Shown here: positions 58,561 through 64,000 of the stretch, piece after piece | How the letters are laid out: each line of letters opens with the position of its first letter | Position numbering within the stretch: position 1 is the first letter of the stretch | NCBI GenBank assembly: GCA_933228675.1 | Contig: OW121741.1 | Span: 137,109,858 to 137,173,857 of the forward strand | DNA from: Stomorhina lunata | Taxonomy: Eukaryota; Arthropoda; Insecta; Diptera; Rhiniidae | Reading direction: 5' to 3' | Length of the DNA: 64,000 nucleotides | The notes under the pieces: model-generated | The model's input: the letters and a program-made list of their open reading frames with translations, nothing else | Database searches by the model: none | Told to the model about the DNA's origin: nothing | Program-made: the position numbers and the translations under genes

Positions 58561-60180
58561 TTTATATTTTTCTATCTAAAAATTTTCTCTGATTAAAAGC
58601 TTTTTATCAATAATGTTTCGATTATATTTCTATAAATTTTAATTTATAGAAATATAAAAAGATTTAACTTTTCTAATAATGTTGTATTTAAAAATACCTT
58701 TTTATTTCTATTTTACCAAACATATTTCCATAATTATTAATTCATCCTGTTTATTTAGAATAAAAAAAAATTTGCAAACTTTTTAAAATTAAAAAGAGTA
58801 AAATTTAGCAAAATCCTTAAAAATTATAAATAAATAAAAACACAAATTCCTTAAATCTACATAATAAAATATTTATTAAATTCTTTTTTTTTTCACTTTT
58901 TACCTTTTTCAAAACAACAATGACCTAAAACTGTCACTCTTTCCATGTAATAAAAATTAAAAATTCTTATTATTATTGCACAACTATTTTCCCCTTTTGA
59001 GCTACTTCCCCTCCCCTTTTGGTTTATTTTAAAAATTAGTTCATTCAAGCATTTGTTATAGATAAATGAATAATTAATTTGAAATTGTATTTTTGTTTAA
59101 AATATTGTACAATATTTTCTCTTATAACAAAACTTGTAAATTGTATTCGTATTTGGATTCATTTGAGTTACTAAATAAATTCATAATTCTGTTGTTAATC
59201 ATTCAAAATCAATTTGGCAATCAAATTCAATTTACATCAATTAAATATGCAAATCAATATTAAATAAAATCAAAATTAAATAAATTCAATAAAATTTGAA
59301 ATAAATACTTATGTATGTGTATTTGTGTGTGTTTATGACTAAGTTTTACTTTTACCCACACAATCACGTGCAGTAACACTTACACACCCACAAACACATT
59401 TTTTATTTTAGTAAATATTGTTTGTAATAATTTTTGTTTAGAATTTAAATCCTATCACGTTTTGCTTAAGCTCCTTACAATTCCTTAATATAATTTAACT
59501 TTTCTGAATTCTATTTCAACAGGACTTATGGGTATTCATTTTTAAATTATTTGAATATTTTTAATTTCTATGTTAAGCGGAATGTGATTTAAGATGTAAA
59601 TAAAAAAATTTAAATTTTAATATAAAATGAAGTAGGTGGGTCAAGTCCCAACAAGGAATGCTCTAAATAAAATAAGTATTTGCTGCTTCAGGCACAACTT
59701 ATTCATAGAATAACAATAAATATTTTGATTCCATTAGCTTTTAAAGAATATGTTAAATACTTATGTTATTTAATCGTTGTTTTAAAATGAACCGCGAAAA
59801 AAGTACTTGGAAATATAACCAAAACTTTTCTAAAAAAAATTATTGGGGCTTTAAAAAATATAAAAAATCTAAAGATTTTTTCTCTCACATAACAACAAAA
59901 CCTTAATCAGGAAAAAAAATTAAGAAAAACAATTCACAAATATTTCAAAATCAAAAAAAGTCGAGCAATTATTTCTTCTAAGACGTCTTTCAGAAAAACT
60001 TCTTGTTCGATTTAACGCTATAGTAAGTCTGGGCATAGGCCGAAAGCCTATGTATTACATTCTGGAAGACTAAGAAACAAAAAAATCACAAAGAAATTTC
60101 GTGTGAGACAATCGAAGTACTAAGATAAATTTAGCCTGAATAGAACCTCGTATTTTTAAGAAATATACAAGGTTTTATTG
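58561..60180. other. AT-rich sequence, no gene recognised
   Basis: Non-repetitive AT-rich DNA with a short GTGT-rich tract near 59312-59335 and a small hairpin GCATAGGC-CGAAA-GCCTATG at 60032-60051. No coding frame recognised. Confidence 0.5.
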
Positions 60181-63100
60181 TAACGCTCCTTTGAAAAAAA
60201 AATTTAAATTAAAAAAATATTTAATCAAAAATTCTAAATCGAAAGATTTTCTATTAAAAATTATATATTTTTAAATTTAAAACTTTCCTCAAATATTTTC
60301 AATAAAAAAATTTAATATCAAAAATTTTTTCTGAAAATTCGATACACAAAAATATTCTATCAAACATTTTTGATATTAAAGTTTTATATCAAAAATTTTC
60401 CTTTAAAAATTCTCTATAAAATATGTTCCCTGAAAAATTTTATATCGAAAATTTTTTTTCTAAAAAATTAAAATGGGATAATTATCCATAAAAAATTATA
60501 CGTATGTCAAAAGATATTCTTAGAAGAATTTGATATTTTAAATAAAAATATTTTTTGCGAGAAAATTTAAATAGAATTTTTTTCTTTTTTTCAAGAAAAA
60601 CTTTTATTTCTATAATTTTTCTTGAAAACTTTCTCTCAAAATTTTTATACGAAAAAAATTTCTATGAAAAAATTTTATATCAAGAAATATTCTTAGAAGA
60701 ATTTGATAATAAAAAGCTTTAAATCAAAATTTGGTTTAATGAAAAATTTGATATGGAACAATTTTGTGATATTTTTTGATTTGTGAATAGAAAATTTTTT
60801 ATTGATAATTTACTAAAAAAAATTTTTAGCAAAGAAATTTCCATACAATTTTTTATCAAAAAATCGAGTAAAAATATTTTTAAAATTTTTAGCAAAAAAA
60901 TTTCCATACAATTTTTTATCGAAAAATCGAGTAAAAATATTTTTAAATTTTTTTTCTTAAAGCAAAAGGAAAAAATTTTCCAAAAAATTTTGTATAAAAG
61001 ATTTTTTTCTTTTCATAATTTATTAAAAAAAGTTTTTAGCAAAAAAATTTTAAATTTGTCGAAAAATTTAAAATCGAAAAATCGAGTAAAAATATTTTTA
61101 AAGTTTTTTTCTTAAAGCGAAAGGAAACAATTTTCCAAAAAAATTTGTATAAAAGATTTTTCTTTTGGAGACTTTTTTACCTTAAAAACTTTCCTTTTGT
61201 ACCAAAAATAGTCTAATTAAAATTTTTTGTACCAAAAGGTTTCTATTTAAAAATTGTTGTACCGAAAATGTTTTATTAAAGAATGTTCGTACAAAAACTT
61301 TACTTTTAAAATATTTTTATACGAAAATTTTCTATTAAAAAAAATTTTTGTACTAAAAATTTTCTATTAAAAAATTTAGGTAACATAAAATTTCCATTAT
61401 AAATTTTTGTACCAAAAATTTTATACGCAAATTTTCTATTAAAAAAATTTACCACTAAAAATTTTCTATTAGAAAATTTAGGTAACATCAAATTTCTATT
61501 ATAAATTTTTGTACCAAAAATTTTAAATTAAAAAACTTTTGTTAAAAATTTATTATAAAAAAGTTTTTGTTCCAAAAATTTTCTATACGAAAATTTTTGT
61601 ACCAACAATTTTTTATACAAAAATTTTTTGCCAAAAATTTTCTATTAAAAAAATTAATTTTAAAATTCTTTATTAAACAATTTTTGGGCCAAAATTTTCT
61701 ATTTAAAAATGTTTATACCAAAATGTTTTTATTACAAAATGTTTTTATTACAAAATGTTCGTACCAAAAATTTTCTATTGAAGAAGTTTTGTACCAAAAA
61801 GTATCTATTACAAATTTTTTTTAATAAAAATTTTCTTTCAAAAATTTTTGTTTCAAAAATTTTCTATTAAAAAATTTTTGTATTAAACATTTTCTATTAA
61901 AAAATTTTTACTAAAAATTTTCAATTAAAAAATTTTTGTACCAAAACTTTTATATTAACTAATTCTATAACTAATCTATAAATAATTTTTTGCACCAACA
62001 AATTTTCTTTTAATTTTTGTTGGTTGGTTATTAAAAAATTTTTATACCAAAATGTTCGTACCGAAAATTTTATATTGAAAAAGGTTTGTACCAAGAATTT
62101 TCTATTAAAAAATTTTTTTAATAAAAATTTTCTTTCAAAAATTTTTGTTTTAAAAATTTTCTATTGAAAAATCTTTGTATTAAACATTTTCAGTTAAAAA
62201 ATGTTTGTACCAAAAATTTTCTATAAAAACTTTTTGTACCAAAAATTCTCTATAAAAAAATTTTTGTACCAAAAACTTTCTATTAAAAAAATTTTTATAC
62301 CAAAAATATTCTATATTCTTATTATATTCTTATTTGTACCAAACATTTTTTTTTTTAAATTTATGTACCAAAAATTTTAATTTAAAAAATTTTTGTACTA
62401 AATTTTTAGCCTTCAAAAAATTTTTAACCAAAAATTTTCTATTGAAAAAATTTGGATCAAAAATTTTTCTATTAAAAAATTTTTTACAAAAATTTGTACT
62501 AAAAATATTATATAAAATTGTTTTTGTAAAAAAATTAAAATTTTTCATAAAAAATTTTTGAATCGAAAATTTTTTATTAAAATATTTTTGTACTGAAAAT
62601 TTTCTATTCAAAAAATTTGTGTACTAAAAATTTTTTATTCAAACATTTTGTACTAAAAATTTTCTATTCAAACAATTTTTGTACTAAAAATTTTCTATTC
62701 AAACAATTTTTGTACTAAAAATTTTCTATTAAACTTTTTTTGTACTAAAAATTTTCTATTAAATTTTTTTTGTACTAAAAATTTTCTATTAAATTTTCTT
62801 TGTACTAAAAATTTTCTATTTAAAAAATTTGTATACCAAAAATTTTCTATTAAAAAAATTTTGTACCAAAATTTTCTGTTAAAAAATTTTTATACCAAAA
62901 ATATTCCATTCAAAAATTTTTGTACCAAAAATTTTTTTTTTAAAAATTGATATACCAAAAATTTTAATTTAAAAAATTTTTGTACTAAATTTTTATCCTT
63001 CAAAAAATTTTTAACCAAAAATGTTATATAAAATTGTTTTTGTAAAAAAAAAAATTTTAATTTAAAAAATTTTTCATAAAAAATTTTTGAATCGAAAATT

Positions 63101-63508
63101 TTATATTAAAATATTTTTGTACTAAAAATTTTCTATTCAAAAAATTTTTGTACTAAAAATTTTCTATTCAAAAAATTTTTGTACTAAAAATTTTCTATTA
63201 TTTTCTATTTAAAAATGTTTATACCAAAATGTTTTTATTACAAAATGTTCGTACCAAAAATTTTCTATTGAAGAAGTTTTGTACCAAAAAGTATCTATTA
63301 CAAATTTTTTTTTAATAAAAATTTTCTTTCAAAAATTTTTGTTTCAAAAATTTTCTATTAAAAAATTTTTGTATTAAACATTATCTATTAAAAAATTTTT
63401 ACTAAAAATTTTCAATTAAAAAATTTTTGTACCAAAACTTTTATATTAACTAATTCTATAACTAATCTATAAATAATTTTTTGCACCAACAAATTTTCTT
63501 TTAATTTT
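60181..63508. repeat. 30-bp minisatellite array, family F16 (TTTTTGTACCAAAAA type), with long internal duplications
   Basis: Unit of about 30 bp: TTTTTGTACCAAAAATTTTC plus TATTAAAAAA. The first kilobase (60181-61170) is degenerate and contains a duplicated block (AAATTTCCATACAATTTTTT at 60835 and 60898). A segment of about 305 bp at 61693-62008 recurs at 63199-63508, about 1.49 kb downstream, differing mainly by a 16-bp indel. A second pair, 62336-62440 and 62930-63025, shares TGTACTAAATTTTTA and CCTTCAAAAAATTTTTAACC. Long pseudo-frames reflect the 30-bp period. Confidence 0.92.
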
Positions 63509-64000
63509 TATTTATTTATTTATTTATTTATTTTATTTTCATTTCCTGTACAACAAGATTGAGTCTTATAATTAAAGTACAGGAACGCATAGTGTTATAA
63601 GATTTTTATGAATAATGATTAATGAAAATTAAGAAATAAGAAAAATAAACATATAATATTTGTATATGCGTATATATCTGCGGCAATAAATGACAAGTTA
63701 TAAGTTAAGCTATTGATATTTTTTAATGCCACAGATATGTAAAATTATAATAAAAAAAAAAAAAAATTTAACTAAAATAATAAAAAAATGTTTGAAATTA
63801 ATGAGGAAAAAACAAAATAAAATTTATGCAAAAGATTTAAACAAAAATGATTTAAAACTATTAGCATTGCTATTAAGTTGTTGGTTCAGTGGAAGATTAT
63901 TCCAAAGACGAGCGGCATGTACGTAAAACTGCCATTCAGAAACTAGGCATTGGTGTCGAGGTATCACGAGGTTATGATTACGTTGGGATTGAAAAAAACG
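63509..64000 (-). mobile_element. 3' end of a second non-LTR retrotransposon, running off the window
   Basis: On the minus strand a reading-frame end (63824-63998) is followed by an untranslated region of about 290 bases and a terminal (AAAT)n tail (TTTATTTATTT on the plus strand, 63509-63540) at the junction with the F16 array. The upstream part lies beyond base 64000. The junction falls exactly where the array duplicate copied from 61693-62008 stops matching. Confidence 0.78.
63824..63998 (-). CDS. C-terminus of LINE ORF2 (reverse transcriptase), partial
   Basis: The minus strand encodes 57 residues ending in a TAA stop: NHNLVIPRHQC, then EWQFYVHAARLWNNLPLNQQ, then a serine/phenylalanine/lysine-rich end (SFKSFLFKSFA). 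The pattern of a basic/aromatic strand, (F/Y)xxxAARLWNxLP and a final S-x-F-K is the standard C-terminal signature of LINE ORF2 proteins; the LINE at 41350-44253 has the equivalent SRTVRMWNLLP. The start lies outside the window. It is a different family from that LINE. Confidence 0.75.
   Translation of the reverse strand, partial: FFQSQRNHNLVIPRHQCLVSEWQFYVHAARLWNNLPLNQQLNSNANSFKSFLFKSFA

Noticed and set aside
63726..63926. Plus-strand 66-codon frame at the right edge
   Set aside because: It overlaps the minus-strand LINE C-terminus, which has a recognisable signature; the plus frame is lysine-rich from poly-A.

Overview
The window looks like non-coding, very AT-rich nuclear DNA of a higher fly, most likely a calyptrate dipteran such as a blow fly or house-fly relative. 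This rests on the content and not on any host gene. There are four copies of a DINE-1/INE-1-like (Helentron-type) element with the (GTCY)n core, an insect-type non-LTR retrotransposon, a degraded mariner transposase and scattered (TATG)n and (TTG)n microsatellites. I see no convincing host exon. The window could be intergenic DNA or the inside of a very large intron. The only long intact reading frame is the retrotransposon protein at 41350-44253 (minus strand).

About half of the window is tandem repeats. At least ten distinguishable minisatellite families (units of 28-31 bp, one of 19 bp) lie one after another: 1-480, 2056-4560, 8310-10030, 11611-12830, 14096-16075, 17461-21260, 22691-25480, 25481-26910, 28131-30525, 31640-33420, 35621-37085, 39031-45110 (interrupted), 50561-52110, 53051-55300, 56821-58560 and 60181-63508. 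They share one design: a palindromic A/T core (typically TTTTTCTATAGAAAAA) plus a short family-specific spacer. Each array is homogeneous for its own spacer. This modular superfamily of palindromic minisatellites is the most striking thing here.

Mobile elements sit in and between the arrays. 5951-6746 and 9225-9982 are DINE-1-like copies, the second inside an array. 7227-7590 and 20157-20534 are two copies of an undescribed hairpin (foldback) element with 11-15 bp target duplications; the second lies in a duplicated array segment whose unoccupied twin is also in the window. 17020-17460 is a mariner relic. 37120-37349 is a small inverted-repeat element. 40880-41205 is a SINE-like insertion. 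41272 to about 44885 is the LINE, inserted in an array on the minus strand. 46470-49449 holds two DINE-1-like copies in opposite orientation; one carries a 58-bp LINE tail and the other is split by a 1254-bp terminal-inverted-repeat element that contains two tRNA-like B-box modules. The right edge (63509-64000) is the 3' end of a second LINE that continues beyond the window.

The remaining stretches (roughly 0.6-2 kb each) are AT-rich single-copy-looking sequence in which I recognise no gene. Nothing suggests an operon or cooperating genes; the window is a record of repeat birth, local duplication and nested transposition.
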